Assembly: GCA_963739995.1 (NCBI GenBank)
Contig: CAVUCH010000022.1
Location: 1 to 64,000 of the forward strand
Length of the DNA: 64,000 bases
DNA from: CAVUCH01 sp963739995
GTDB taxonomy: Bacteria > Acidobacteriota > Vicinamibacteria > Vicinamibacterales > JAENWD01
Direction of reading: 5' to 3'
Of the stretch, positions 43,419 to 51,910 are shown piece by piece (position 1 is the stretch's first letter; every line of letters begins with the position of its first letter). Below the pieces are notes generated by a model. That model did no database searches and had not been told where the DNA came from. It saw only the letters and a list, made by a program, of their open reading frames with translations. Both the position numbers and the translations under genes were made by a program.

Positions 43419-45830
43419 TCACCCGGCCCGGCGGGCGATGGTGAGGGAGCCGAACACGTAGGCGGCGGCTCCCGCCAGCAGCGTCACGGAGAAGCCCCAG
43501 TTCATCGCGATGAAGATGGCCAGCGTCGAGCCCATCACCGAGAGGGCCCCGTTCATGCCCCACGCCCAGGGCACGAGCGACGGTTGCCGGGCATGGAGCA
43601 GCCGCATGCCCGCCGGCAAGGCGACGCCCATCATGGCGCCAGCCGGCACAAGCACCGCGGCGGCGGCGACGATGCGCACCCAGCGCGGCGCCGGGATGGC
43701 CGCGGTGATGAGCGGCGGCAGCAGCCAGATCGCCGCAATCGCGATCACCACCACGCCCAGAAGCGCCTGCCGCAGCTTGTGGTGCACGTCGGCCGGATCG
43801 ATCGTGCGGGACAGGTAGCTCCCGATCCCAGTCCCCAGCAGCAGCGAGAACAGCGTCACGGTCAGCGAGTACACCGGATGACCGAGCAGGAGGACGAACT
43901 GCTGCAGCAACGCGACCTCGATCAGCATGAACCCCGCGCCGAGTGACCCGAAGTACGCGAGCCACCGCGGCCATCCGGGCCGAAGGGCGCCGCGGCCCGC
44001 AATCGCCAGCGGTCCGACGATGAAGAGTCCGACGAGCACCGCCGAGATCCCCATCAGGGTGAGCAGCGCACTGAGGCCGTTCCCGAACAGCATGTTGCGG
44101 CCGAAGGCCGCTTGCAGCTGGTGCTCGAGCCGCGTCGTGTGGAAGAAGAACGGCCGGTCGTCGGTCGTCGGCCGTACGTCCTGCACGTACCGCGCGTAGA
44201 ATGCGTGGCGGTCGCTCGACAGGATCAGCCGGGCGTAGTCGTCGAGCGAGGTCTCCCGCAGCCGTGCGGCGGGATCGGCAGCCGCGAAGGCGCGCCCGCG
44301 ATCGGATGCCCGATCGTCGGGCGCGTACAGAACGGTGAACGCGAGCTCCGCCGATATGCGCCGGAGCGCGGACACCTCGGCGCTCGTGAACGCCGTTCGC
44401 TTGAACAGGAAAGTCGCGACCTTGTCGTGCTGCACGATGGCGAGGCGATCCGAGGCGTCGCACCCTCGCCGGGCGCATGCCTCCTGCGCGAGTGCCACCA
44501 GACGCAGCCCGTCGAAGACCCACCGCGTGATGGTCACCATGCCGCCGTCCGTGAGGTGGTCGAGGTAATCGGTGAACGCCTCGACCGTGTAGAGCGAGTT
44601 CTCGGAGAGGGTGTACGCGCCGGCGGCGGTGGCCGCCCACGTGTCCACGAGCGACGCCTGCACGACGTCGTACCGGTCGGGGCGGCGCCTGACGAAGCTC
44701 CGCCCGTCATCCACCGCAATCGAGACGTTCGGATGCGTGTAGATCCCGCCCGAGTAATCCCGAAATGCACCCCGCATCACGTCGTTGGCGATGATCGGGT
44801 TGATTTCCACGCCGTCCACGTGGCCGGCCCCGAAGAGCAGCGCCGAGAGCAGATCGCGTCCGCCGCCAGGTCCGATCACGAGCGCGCGGAAGCCGGGCGC
44901 CCCGGAGGCGGTCGTGGCCTGACGCAGGTAATACGCGAGCGACGTCAATTCGTGTCGCAGGGACGTCACCCGCGAGAGGTCCCCGTCGAAACGGACGATG
45001 GGCGTGGAGGCCGCCGAGTCGATGTCCATGAACCGTGAGTCGGGGCGGGGACCCGTGTAGCGCGGGCTCATGGACCAGTCGCCGTGCCCACGGTCGTACA
45101 CCGCGACGCGCGAGAACGAGTTCCAGCGGCTGAAGAGGACGCGATCGCCCGCGTGTCCCTTCGTATCCCGGACATCGAACGGCGCCGCGCTCGAGAGTTG
45201 CACCCCGGCGGGGATGCCGGCGAGCAGGGCGGCAGCCAGAACCACCCGCGCGCGCCGGCCCGGCGCCTGGAACAGGACCGCAGCCAGAGCCGCTGTCAGC
45301 GATGCGACCAGCATCGCGCCGGGGGCACCGACGCTGTTGAGCAGCGGTATCAGCAGCAGGCATCCTGCCGCGGCGCCGGCCAGATCGGCCGCGTACACCA
45401 CGTTCACCGCGGCGGCAAAGCGTGTCAGCGCGAGCGAGACCACCGCGCCGCCCGCGAAGAACGGCAGCGCGGCAAGCGCGTAGATCGCGAGCATCAGGCG
45501 GAGATTCTGCGGCGAGTAGTTCAACCCGACCCGGATGCGCACGAGCAGCGCGAGCGCGAGGACAGTGACGGCCGCGAACGCCAGCGCGTGGCCGGCCAGC
45601 AGGCCCGAGGGCTCGCGCGCCAGCAGCCAACGGCGCGCGACGAACACGTACACGCCGCTGGCGCTCAGCCCGAAGAGCGCGATCGAGATCGCCAGGAACG
45701 CGAAGTGGTAATACATCGTGACCGAGAAGATGCGCGTGAGCGCGAGCTCGGTCATCAGCAGCGCCGCGGAGGTCAGCGTGACCGCCGCAACCGTGCTGCG
45801 GCGGAGCGTGGAAACGTCGGATGTCGCCAT
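43419..45830 (-). CDS. Multi-pass membrane protein with spermidine-synthase-like SAM domain
   Basis: 803 aa. Several N-terminal helices (AAVTLTSAALLMTELALTRIF; LAISIALFGLSASGVYVFVA) precede a soluble Rossmann domain with LVIGPGGGRDLLSALLFGA and VDGVEINPIIAND (SAM-binding signature, about 325-345). A second block of helices closes the protein (GPLAIAGRGALRPGWPRW; VTLLAGAAAYVFGSL). This is the membrane-anchored spermidine synthase-like layout; aminopropyl transfer is not proved. Start chosen at 45830 (MATSDVSTLRR). A minus-strand extended -10 (TGC-TATACT) is at 45901-45896. Confidence 0.82.
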   Translation of the reverse strand: MATSDVSTLRRSTVAAVTLTSAALLMTELALTRIFSVTMYYHFAFLAISIALFGLSASGVYVFVARRWLLAREPSGLLAGHALAFAAVTVLALALLVRIRVGLNYSPQNLRLMLAIYALAALPFFAGGAVVSLALTRFAAAVNVVYAADLAGAAAGCLLLIPLLNSVGAPGAMLVASLTAALAAVLFQAPGRRARVVLAAALLAGIPAGVQLSSAAPFDVRDTKGHAGDRVLFSRWNSFSRVAVYDRGHGDWSMSPRYTGPRPDSRFMDIDSAASTPIVRFDGDLSRVTSLRHELTSLAYYLRQATTASGAPGFRALVIGPGGGRDLLSALLFGAGHVDGVEINPIIANDVMRGAFRDYSGGIYTHPNVSIAVDDGRSFVRRRPDRYDVVQASLVDTWAATAAGAYTLSENSLYTVEAFTDYLDHLTDGGMVTITRWVFDGLRLVALAQEACARRGCDASDRLAIVQHDKVATFLFKRTAFTSAEVSALRRISAELAFTVLYAPDDRASDRGRAFAAADPAARLRETSLDDYARLILSSDRHAFYARYVQDVRPTTDDRPFFFHTTRLEHQLQAAFGRNMLFGNGLSALLTLMGISAVLVGLFIVGPLAIAGRGALRPGWPRWLAYFGSLGAGFMLIEVALLQQFVLLLGHPVYSLTVTLFSLLLGTGIGSYLSRTIDPADVHHKLRQALLGVVVIAIAAIWLLPPLITAAIPAPRWVRIVAAAAVLVPAGAMMGVALPAGMRLLHARQPSLVPWAWGMNGALSVMGSTLAIFIAMNWGFSVTLLAGAAAYVFGSLTIARRAG

Positions 45831-45895
45831 GTGGGCTGCCGGGGCGTGATCGGGGCGGCGGACGGCCGGTGAGGCGTGTCCGGGTCGAGGGCGCG

Positions 45896-45912
45896 AGTAT
45901 AGCAAGCCACCC
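45896..45912 (-). promoter_or_regulatory. Extended -10 (TGC-TATACT) with the shared 14-bp motif
   Basis: atagcaagccaccc at 45899-45912 repeats the block at 38182-38195 exactly. The hexamer TATACT lies at 45901-45896 on the minus strand, giving a leader of about 60 nt before the membrane SAM protein. Confidence 0.45.
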
Positions 45913-45978
45913 CTGACACCCCGCGTGGTGACAGCCCCGACCGGGGAACGGCCCTTGCACGCACCTCGCGAGAGAGGA

Positions 45979-46986
45979 ATGTCCGGGGTGCGAGGTCTTC
46001 AGTTCGCCGCTGCGCTGCTCATCCTGGGGACGACCGCCATCGGGTACGCCGCTTCGCGGCCGCCGGGCGCCGGCGGGCCCGACGACCCCATTTTCCGGAC
46101 CCACACCGACCTCGTCGCGCTCAGTATCACCGTGACGAACCGGGCCGACCGGCAGGTGACCGGCCTCCGGGCGGACCAGTTCGTGGTGATCGAGAATGGC
46201 GTACGGCAGCGCCTCGCGTTCTTTTCGGCGGACCGTGTACCGCTCGACCTCGCCATACTGATCGACGGGAGCGCCAGCATGCAGGGCAAGATCGCGCTCG
46301 CGCGAGAGGCGGCGGCCGGGCTGGCCCGTTCACTGCGGTCCGATGACCGCGCCAGCGTGATCGAGTTCCGCGATGCCGTACGCGTGCGGCAGGCCTTGAC
46401 GACCGACACGTCCGCTGTAGAGGCGGCACTCGGTCAGATCGTCCCCCGCGGATCGACGGCTGTGTACGACGCGCTCTACATTGCTTTGAAGGATCTGGCC
46501 ACTGCGGCTCGAGAGCCGCAGCAGGTGCGTCGCCAGGCCATCGCACTGTTGTCGGATGGCGCGGACACAGCCAGCCTGAGCAGCTACGAGGATGTCTCGC
46601 AGCTCGCGCGGCGCAGCGGCGTGGTGGTGTACGCCGTGTCGTTGAAGTCGCAGGCGGATGTGGCGCTCGATAATTGGTCCGGCGGTGGACGACCCTTCCA
46701 CGGCGAGGCTGACTACGGGATCAAAGCGCTCGCACAGGACACCGGCGGGCGCGCCTTCTTCCCGAGCAAGCCCGTGGAGCTGAAGGGGATCTACGACGGC
46801 ATCGCCGAGGAACTCGGCCATCAGTACGCGCTCGGATACGTTCCCACGGATGCTCGACGCGATGGCGCGTGGCGACGTGTGGCCGTGCAGGTGCTCGCGG
46901 GAGATGCCCGCCCGAGAACCCGTGCAGGCTATTTCGCCTCCCCACCTGACCGGCGCGCCGGCACGGACCCCGCTACCCAGCATTAG
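45979..46986 (+). CDS. VWFA-related exported protein
   Basis: 335 aa. Signal-like N-terminus (LQFAAALLILGTTAIGYAAS), then the VWFA-related domain characteristic of Acidobacteriota (VALSITVTNRADRQVTGLRADQFVVIENGVRQ) and a von Willebrand A fold with MIDAS motif DGSASM, TxD and GSTAVYDALYIA. The C-terminus has HQYALGYVPTDARRDGAWRRV. Such proteins are secreted or periplasmic and probably bind other proteins. Start ATG at 45979; a longer frame from 45925 lacks support. Confidence 0.87.
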   Translation: MSGVRGLQFAAALLILGTTAIGYAASRPPGAGGPDDPIFRTHTDLVALSITVTNRADRQVTGLRADQFVVIENGVRQRLAFFSADRVPLDLAILIDGSASMQGKIALAREAAAGLARSLRSDDRASVIEFRDAVRVRQALTTDTSAVEAALGQIVPRGSTAVYDALYIALKDLATAAREPQQVRRQAIALLSDGADTASLSSYEDVSQLARRSGVVVYAVSLKSQADVALDNWSGGGRPFHGEADYGIKALAQDTGGRAFFPSKPVELKGIYDGIAEELGHQYALGYVPTDARRDGAWRRVAVQVLAGDARPRTRAGYFASPPDRRAGTDPATQH

Positions 46987-47047
46987 ACGGCGCGGAGTGT
47001 AAACGGCTCACTCGCAGAAGCGGCCGTCGGGCTCTGCAGGGGCGTAG

Positions 47048-47053
47048 TAGAGT
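47048..47053 (+). promoter_or_regulatory. -10-like TAGAGT exactly 6 nt before a GTG start
   Basis: TAGAGT-cctcga-GTG. With the usual 6-7 nt from -10 to the first nucleotide, the transcript would begin at or next to the GTG of the DUF2085-like gene. Confidence 0.4.
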
Positions 47054-47059
47054 CCTCGA

Positions 47060-47566
47060 GTGCCACCCCCAAGCGATCGCATCGCGGCCCGGGCAGCGGT
47101 CGTGCTGCTCGTCGGCGCTGCGGTCTGGGCCGCGGCCCTGATCGGTGCGCCCCTGCTTGCGACCACAGCGGGTGCCGCATCACCTGCCCTGGTCGCATCG
47201 GTCGCGATCTATCGTATCGGCGGGCTCGTCTGCCACCAGCTCGCCGACCGTTCGTTCCACCGGGAGAGCCTCCGGTGGCCGGTGTGTGCGCGCTGCACTG
47301 GACTCTATCTGAGCGCCGGGATGGGCTCGCTCCTGCTCCTCTTTTCGCGGCGGCACTGGGGTCACCTGGCTGGCGGCGCAGGCGCCCGCGCCCCCGCGCT
47401 GCTGCTCACGGCCGCCGCGCCAACTCTCGCGAGTTGGTCGCTCGAGCAGTTCAGCCTGATTGTCACGGGGAACATGCTGCGTGCGGCCCTGGCGGCGCCG
47501 CTCGGGTTCGCGGTCGCCGCCCTGCTGGCGTACGTCTGGCAACGGCCGGCGCCGTCAGGCAACTAA
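47060..47566 (+). CDS. DUF2085-like small membrane protein
   Basis: 168 aa, GTG start. Four predicted helices (AAVVLLVGAAVWAAALIGAPLL; MGSLLLLFSR and others). The family signature lies between helices 1 and 2: LVCHQLADRSFHRESLRWPVCARCTGLY, with conserved CHQ and CARCTG. The cysteines and histidine may bind metal. Function unknown. Part of a run of four small membrane genes. Confidence 0.82.
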   Translation: MPPPSDRIAARAAVVLLVGAAVWAAALIGAPLLATTAGAASPALVASVAIYRIGGLVCHQLADRSFHRESLRWPVCARCTGLYLSAGMGSLLLLFSRRHWGHLAGGAGARAPALLLTAAAPTLASWSLEQFSLIVTGNMLRAALAAPLGFAVAALLAYVWQRPAPSGN

Positions 47567-47568
47567 GG

Positions 47569-47574
47569 TAGACT
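47569..47574 (+). promoter_or_regulatory. -10-like TAGACT exactly 6 nt before a GTG start
   Basis: TAGACT-gaactg-GTG, the same geometry as at 47048, with no Shine-Dalgarno sequence. Suggests an additional leaderless message from within the gene run. Confidence 0.4.
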
Positions 47575-47580
47575 GAACTG

Positions 47581-47973
47581 GTGCGTGAAGCGACGGTTGA
47601 GCGAGTCCACACGGTGAATCCGTACCTGATCTGCCTTGCCGCGTGGGCGGTGCCGGGTGCGGGACACTTATGGTTCGGGCGGCGCGCCAAGGGACTGGTG
47701 TTCCTGATTGCGTTGCCCCTGATGTTTGCCATGGGCCTGTTGCTGCAGGGCAGATTGTTCCCTTTCGAGGTCAGCCAGCCGCTGGTCGCCCTGGCGGCCA
47801 TCGCGGACGTGGGGATTGGCGTGCCCTATTTCCTGGCGAGGAGCCTCGCCGCAGGCGCGGGTACCGTGGTTGCGCCGACGTATGAATACGGCAACGCGTT
47901 CCTGATCGTCGCGGGGTTGCTCAACCTGCTGGTCGTCACGGACGCCTGGGACATCGCCCTCGGCCGGAAGTGA
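47581..47973 (+). CDS. Small membrane protein (TM2/DUF6677-like)
   Basis: 130 aa from GTG. Three hydrophobic segments: YLICLAAWAVPGAGHLWFG (the PGAGHLWFGRRAKG turn resembles TM2-type repeats), LVFLIALPLMFAMGLLLQG and FLIVAGLLNLLVVTDAWDIA. Intramembrane Gly/Pro turns are conserved in such proteins. Role unknown; seven bases before the next small gene, so co-transcribed. Confidence 0.77.
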   Translation: MREATVERVHTVNPYLICLAAWAVPGAGHLWFGRRAKGLVFLIALPLMFAMGLLLQGRLFPFEVSQPLVALAAIADVGIGVPYFLARSLAAGAGTVVAPTYEYGNAFLIVAGLLNLLVVTDAWDIALGRK

Positions 47974-47980
47974 AGGCGCG

Positions 47981-48154
47981 ATGAACAGTCATCTGCTCTT
48001 GCTGCTGTTGTTCTCGTTCCTGGTGGCGCTGGTGTTCGCGATGCTGTTGCGGGATGAGCCGCGCGAGCAACTCCGGTTCGGCAGCATGGTGTTCGGCGGG
48101 TTCGTCGTCAGCGCCGTCCTGCTCGGATGGCTCATGTATCCGTTCCCCATCTAG
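47981..48154 (+). CDS. 57-aa membrane miniprotein
   Basis: ATG at 47981, stop TAG at 48152-48154. The product begins MNSHLLLLLLFSFLVALVFA and ends FGSMVFGGFVVSAVLLGWLM plus YPFPI. Two transmembrane helices are separated by a charged loop (LLRDEPREQLRF). GAAGG lies about 5 nt upstream of the ATG and the gene is 7 bp downstream of the previous stop. Length, clean hydrophobicity pattern and operon spacing support a real gene. Confidence 0.7.
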   Translation: MNSHLLLLLLFSFLVALVFAMLLRDEPREQLRFGSMVFGGFVVSAVLLGWLMYPFPI

Positions 48155-48174
48155 AGTCCGCGTTCCCTCCCTTG

Positions 48175-48603
48175 GTGCGCCTGTTTCTGCAATCCGTGCG
48201 TCGCCCGCTGACGTCTCGCCGGCGCTGGCTCTGGCTCTGGCTGCCCGTTGTGCTGTATGCAGCGGCGATCGTTCTGGTGTCGTCGAAGCCCAGCCCTCCG
48301 CTGCCCGATGGGATCAGCGACAAGTCCGGTCACGCCGCTGCGTATTGCGGCCTGGGGCTTGTGGTCCTCCGTGCGCTGGCCCGAGCCGAGTTGGCCGGCG
48401 TCGGTGCCGGGACGAGCCTTGCCGCAGTCGGGTTGACGACAGCGTTTGGTGCGAGCGACGAACTGCACCAGCTGTTCGTGCCGGGGCGATCGGCCGATGT
48501 GCACGACCTCGTCGCGGATGCAACCGGCGCGGCCGTCGGTGTGACCACGGCATGGCTGGCGGCGGCCCTGATCCGGCGTCGCAAGAGTAGAATCTACGGT
48601 TGA
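48175..48603 (+). CDS. VanZ-family membrane protein
   Basis: About 142 aa from GTG at 48175 (frame open from ATG 48127, which overlaps the miniprotein gene). Helices: WLWLWLPVVLYAAAIVLVS, YCGLGLVVLRALARAEL and others. The VanZ signature is clear: SDKSGHAAAYCGLG and FGASDELHQLFVPGRSADVHDLVADATGA. VanZ relatives include teicoplanin-resistance and phosphotransbutyrylase-linked proteins; most members have no assigned function, so none is given here. Confidence 0.83.
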   Translation: MRLFLQSVRRPLTSRRRWLWLWLPVVLYAAAIVLVSSKPSPPLPDGISDKSGHAAAYCGLGLVVLRALARAELAGVGAGTSLAAVGLTTAFGASDELHQLFVPGRSADVHDLVADATGAAVGVTTAWLAAALIRRRKSRIYG

Positions 48604-48604
48604 A

Positions 48605-49387
48605 ATGCCGCCCACACACCTGCTGGTGACGCGCAACGAGGCCGTCGCCACGATCACTGTCAATCGGCCCGATCGCCTCAATGCCCTGAATGCGGCGACC
48701 ATCGACGAATTGCGCAGCGCATTGCTGCAGGTCCGCCACGACGAGGGCGTGCGCGCCGTCATCATCACCGGTGCCGGGGAGAAGGCGTTCGTGGCCGGTG
48801 CGGATATCGCGGAGTTGTCGCAGCAGCCGCCGCTCGGGGCCAAGATCACGGCCCAACGGGGTCAGCACGTGTTCGACCTCCTCGAGACGCTCGGCAAGCC
48901 CGCCATCGCAGCCATCAATGGCTACGCCCTGGGCGGCGGATGTGAGCTGGCCATGGCGTGCACCCTTCGGGTAGCCGCGGACACGGCGCGCCTCGGACAA
49001 CCCGAGATCAACCTGGGGCTCATCCCCGGATACGGAGGGACTCAGCGCCTGGCGCGACTCGTCGGACGCGGGCGTGCACTGGAGTTGCTGCTTCGGGGCC
49101 ACCAGATCGACGCGGCGGAGGCGTACCGCATCGGCCTCGTCGATCGGGTCGTTCCACGCACCGAGCTGATGGCGACGGCGCTCACACTCGCCCTCGAGCT
49201 CGCCGCAAAGGCGCCCGTCGCGGCGCGCGCCATTCTCGAGGCGGTCCACAAGGGGCTGCAGATGCCGTTGGCAGAGGGAGAGGCCTACGAGGCCGCCTTG
49301 TTCGGGCTCGTCTCGACCACCGAGGACATGCAGGAAGGCACGCGCGCGTTTCTCGAGAAGCGCACGCCGGCGTTCAAGGGACGGTAG
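48605..49387 (+). CDS. Enoyl-CoA hydratase/isomerase (crotonase family)
   Basis: Hydrates trans-2-enoyl-CoA in fatty-acid or amino-acid degradation, 260 aa. Oxyanion-hole segments are AFVAGADIAEL and AINGYALGGGCELAMACTLR. Both catalytic glutamates are present (GGGCELAM and LGQPEINLGLIPGYGGTQRL). No Shine-Dalgarno sequence lies upstream. A TAGAAT hexamer is at 48588-48593, 11 nt before the ATG. Substrate chain length cannot be told. Followed by ribH. Confidence 0.9.
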   Translation: MPPTHLLVTRNEAVATITVNRPDRLNALNAATIDELRSALLQVRHDEGVRAVIITGAGEKAFVAGADIAELSQQPPLGAKITAQRGQHVFDLLETLGKPAIAAINGYALGGGCELAMACTLRVAADTARLGQPEINLGLIPGYGGTQRLARLVGRGRALELLLRGHQIDAAEAYRIGLVDRVVPRTELMATALTLALELAAKAPVAARAILEAVHKGLQMPLAEGEAYEAALFGLVSTTEDMQEGTRAFLEKRTPAFKGR

Positions 49388-49391
49388 CCGC

Positions 49392-49877
49392 ATGCCGATG
49401 CTCGAGGGCGGCCGCCGGGCGCCTGGACTCCAGTTCGCCGTCATAGTCTCCAGATACAACGACTTCGTGACCGACCGGCTCCTCGCGGGTGCCCGCGAAG
49501 GGCTCGAGGCGGGTGGCGTCGCCGAGGCTGACGTGACGGTTGTGCGCGTGCCCGGAGCGTACGAGATTCCAATCGCCGCACAGCGCGCCGCCGAAACCGG
49601 CCGCTTCGCCGCTGTCGTTGCGCTCGGGTGCCTCATTCGGGGTGCGACGCCGCACTTCGACTACATCGCATCGGCGGTGTCGCACGGGCTGACTGCCGCG
49701 GCGGCCGCGACCGGGGTGCCGATCGCGTTCGGCGTGTTGACGACGAACTCGGCCGAAGAGGCGATCGAGCGGGTCGGACCGGGTACTGCCAACAAGGGAT
49801 GGGAAGCCGCGATGGCCGCGATCGAGATGGCGACATTGCTTCGCGCGCTCGAGGCGTCCGAGCGGAGCGCCACGTGA
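49392..49877 (+). CDS. ribH: 6,7-dimethyl-8-ribityllumazine synthase
   Basis: Penultimate step of riboflavin synthesis, 161 aa. Landmarks: FAVIVSRYNDFVTDRLLAGA, VVRVPGAYEIPIAAQ, LGCLIRGATPHFDYIASAVSHGL with the catalytic His, and FGVLTTNSAEEAIERVG. Short N-terminal extension. The stop overlaps the nusB start (GTGA). This ribH-nusB pairing is common in bacteria. Confidence 0.95.
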   Translation: MPMLEGGRRAPGLQFAVIVSRYNDFVTDRLLAGAREGLEAGGVAEADVTVVRVPGAYEIPIAAQRAAETGRFAAVVALGCLIRGATPHFDYIASAVSHGLTAAAAATGVPIAFGVLTTNSAEEAIERVGPGTANKGWEAAMAAIEMATLLRALEASERSAT

Positions 49878-50347
49878 GCCAGGGCGCCGACGACAGCGCC
49901 TCCTACGCCCGGGGTAGACGGGGAGGCCGCGAGTCTGCATTACAGATGCTCTACCAGTGGGAGGTCGGGCGTCTCACCATGCCGGAGGTGCGTCGCCTCT
50001 TCTGGGACATGAGCGACGAGGACCCACCGGAAGCGTCGGATCGGTCCCGATCCTTCGCAACGACCCTCGCTGACGGCACTGTGGAGCACATCGGCCAGAT
50101 CGACCCGCTGATCGAACAGAGCGCCGAGAACTGGCGGCTCGCCCGCATGCCAGTAATGGACCGGCTGATTCTTCGTCTCGCCGTGTACGAGTTCCTGCAC
50201 CAGGCGGAGACCCCGCAACCGGTCGTCATCGACGAGGCGCTGGAACTGGCGAAGCGTTTCAGCACGCCCGAAGCCGTGAAGTTCATCAACGGCGTACTCG
50301 AGGGCGTACGCAAGCGGCTGGATACCGAGACTCGCACAGGCGTATGA
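49874..50347 (+). CDS. nusB: Transcription antitermination factor NusB
   Basis: With NusE forms the rRNA antitermination complex on boxA. 157 aa, GTG start at 49874 inside the ribH stop. Visible: RESALQMLYQWEVG (first helix), NWRLARMPVMDRLILRLAVYEFLH and PQPVVIDEALELAKRFSTPEAVKFINGVLEGV, the conserved C-terminal half. Its stop overlaps lysS (ATGA). The longer frame reaching back to 49628 is a shadow of ribH. Confidence 0.94.
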   Translation: MSQGADDSASYARGRRGGRESALQMLYQWEVGRLTMPEVRRLFWDMSDEDPPEASDRSRSFATTLADGTVEHIGQIDPLIEQSAENWRLARMPVMDRLILRLAVYEFLHQAETPQPVVIDEALELAKRFSTPEAVKFINGVLEGVRKRLDTETRTGV

Positions 50348-51846
50348 CGCAGGAAGACGACCAGATCCAGCAGCGGCGCGCGAACCTGGACGCCCTCGCG
50401 GGGCTCGGTGTGCGCCCGTATCCACACGGGTTCGCGCGCACGCACAGCGTGACCGATTTGGTCGCCGCGCATGCGGCGACGCCGGCAGCGGATCTCGAAG
50501 CGTCACGCGTCGAGACGACAACGGCTGGCCGTGTCATGGTCATCCGCAGCTTCGGCAAGGCCACCTTTCTGGTTCTGTCGGATGGACGTGAGCGGATCCA
50601 GGTGTACGTGCGGAAGGACGCTGTCTCGGAGCGTGACTACCAAGTGGTGCGTCTGCTCGACTACGGGGACCACGTCGGTGTCTCGGGACACCTGTTCCGC
50701 ACGAAGACGGACGAGCTCACGATCTGGGCGAGCCGGCTCGAGTTTCTCAGCAAGTGCCACCTCCCGCTCCCCGAGAAGTGGCATGGGCTGCAGGATGTGG
50801 AGATCCGCTACCGCCAGCGATACCTCGATCTGATCGTCAACGAAGATGCGCGGCGCGTGTTCGAAGTGCGGAGCCGCCTGCTCTCGGCGGTCCGGCGGTT
50901 CCTGGACGATCGCGGGTACCTCGAAGTAGAGACGCCGGTCATGCAGCCGATCGCGGGCGGGGCCATGGCGCGGCCGTTCGTGACACACCACAACGCGCTC
51001 GACATGGATCTGTACCTGCGCATTGCCCCGGAGCTGTATTTGAAGCGGCTCACGGTTGGCGGCATGGATCGCGTGTACCAGATCGCCCGCAACTTCCGCA
51101 ACGAAGGGGTGTCGACGCAGCACAATCCCGAATTCACGATGCTGGAGTTCTACCAAGCGTACAGCGACTACCAGGACCTGATGCTCCTCACCGAGGAGAT
51201 GCTCGCGTTCGTCGCGGAGCGGGCAACGGGCGGAACGGAGGTGCCCTATGGTGGCGACGGCACCATCTCCCTCCGCGCCCCTTTCCGCCGGGTGTCGCTC
51301 CGCGACGGGGCCGCCCAGGCCGCAAGCGCACGCCTCGGGACGACGGTGTCAACCGACGAGCTGCGCGACCGCGCGCGGGCTGCGGAGATCGCCGCCCGCC
51401 TCGACATCCACGTGCACCCGGCAGCTGGTCCCGGCAAGCTGGCCATGGAAATCTTCGAAGCGCTCTGCGAAGCGGACCTCGTGCAGCCCACGTTCGTCTA
51501 CGATTTTCCGACCGAGGTCTCACCACTGTCCAAGCAGAAGCCCGACGATCCGGACACGGTCGAGCGCTTCGAGCTGTACATCGGCGGCTTCGAAATCGCC
51601 AACGCATTCAGCGAGCTGAACGATCCGCTCGAGCAGCGCCGGCGATTCGAAGCGCAACTCGAAGAGAAGCGCCGCGGCGACGCGGAAGCGCACGCGATGG
51701 ACGAGGACTACATCCGCGCGCTCGAATACGGCCTCCCCCCGACCGCCGGCGAGGGCGTGGGCATCGATCGGCTCGCGATGGTGCTCACGAACTCCGCTTC
51801 GATCCGGGAGGTGATTTTGTTTCCGCATATGAGGAGGCGGGAGTGA
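50344..51846 (+). CDS. lysS: Lysyl-tRNA synthetase, class II
   Basis: 500 aa. OB-fold anticodon domain (AGRVMVIRSFGKATFLVLSD), class II motif 1 around RRFLDDRGYLEVETPVMQPI, motif 2 around VYQIARNFRNEGVSTQHNPEFTMLE, and motif 3 EGVGIDRLAMVLTNSASIREVI. The aminoacyl-pocket residues fit the LysRS group. ATG overlaps the nusB stop. The intergenic space after it holds the heptamer-flanked four-helix-bundle cassette. Confidence 0.95.
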   Translation: MTQEDDQIQQRRANLDALAGLGVRPYPHGFARTHSVTDLVAAHAATPAADLEASRVETTTAGRVMVIRSFGKATFLVLSDGRERIQVYVRKDAVSERDYQVVRLLDYGDHVGVSGHLFRTKTDELTIWASRLEFLSKCHLPLPEKWHGLQDVEIRYRQRYLDLIVNEDARRVFEVRSRLLSAVRRFLDDRGYLEVETPVMQPIAGGAMARPFVTHHNALDMDLYLRIAPELYLKRLTVGGMDRVYQIARNFRNEGVSTQHNPEFTMLEFYQAYSDYQDLMLLTEEMLAFVAERATGGTEVPYGGDGTISLRAPFRRVSLRDGAAQAASARLGTTVSTDELRDRARAAEIAARLDIHVHPAAGPGKLAMEIFEALCEADLVQPTFVYDFPTEVSPLSKQKPDDPDTVERFELYIGGFEIANAFSELNDPLEQRRRFEAQLEEKRRGDAEAHAMDEDYIRALEYGLPPTAGEGVGIDRLAMVLTNSASIREVILFPHMRRRE

Positions 51847-51850
51847 CTAC

Positions 51851-51871
51851 AGGCTCCAGACTCCGGGCTCC
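51851..51871 (+). repeat. Left arm, three AGGCTCC-type heptamers
   Basis: AGGCTCC (51851-51857), AGACTCC (51858-51864), GGGCTCC (51865-51871), in exact 7-nt phase. Confidence 0.8.
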
Positions 51872-51910
51872 AGCGGCCGGCCCTCGTCTGGCTCCGGACC
51901 GATCGGATGA

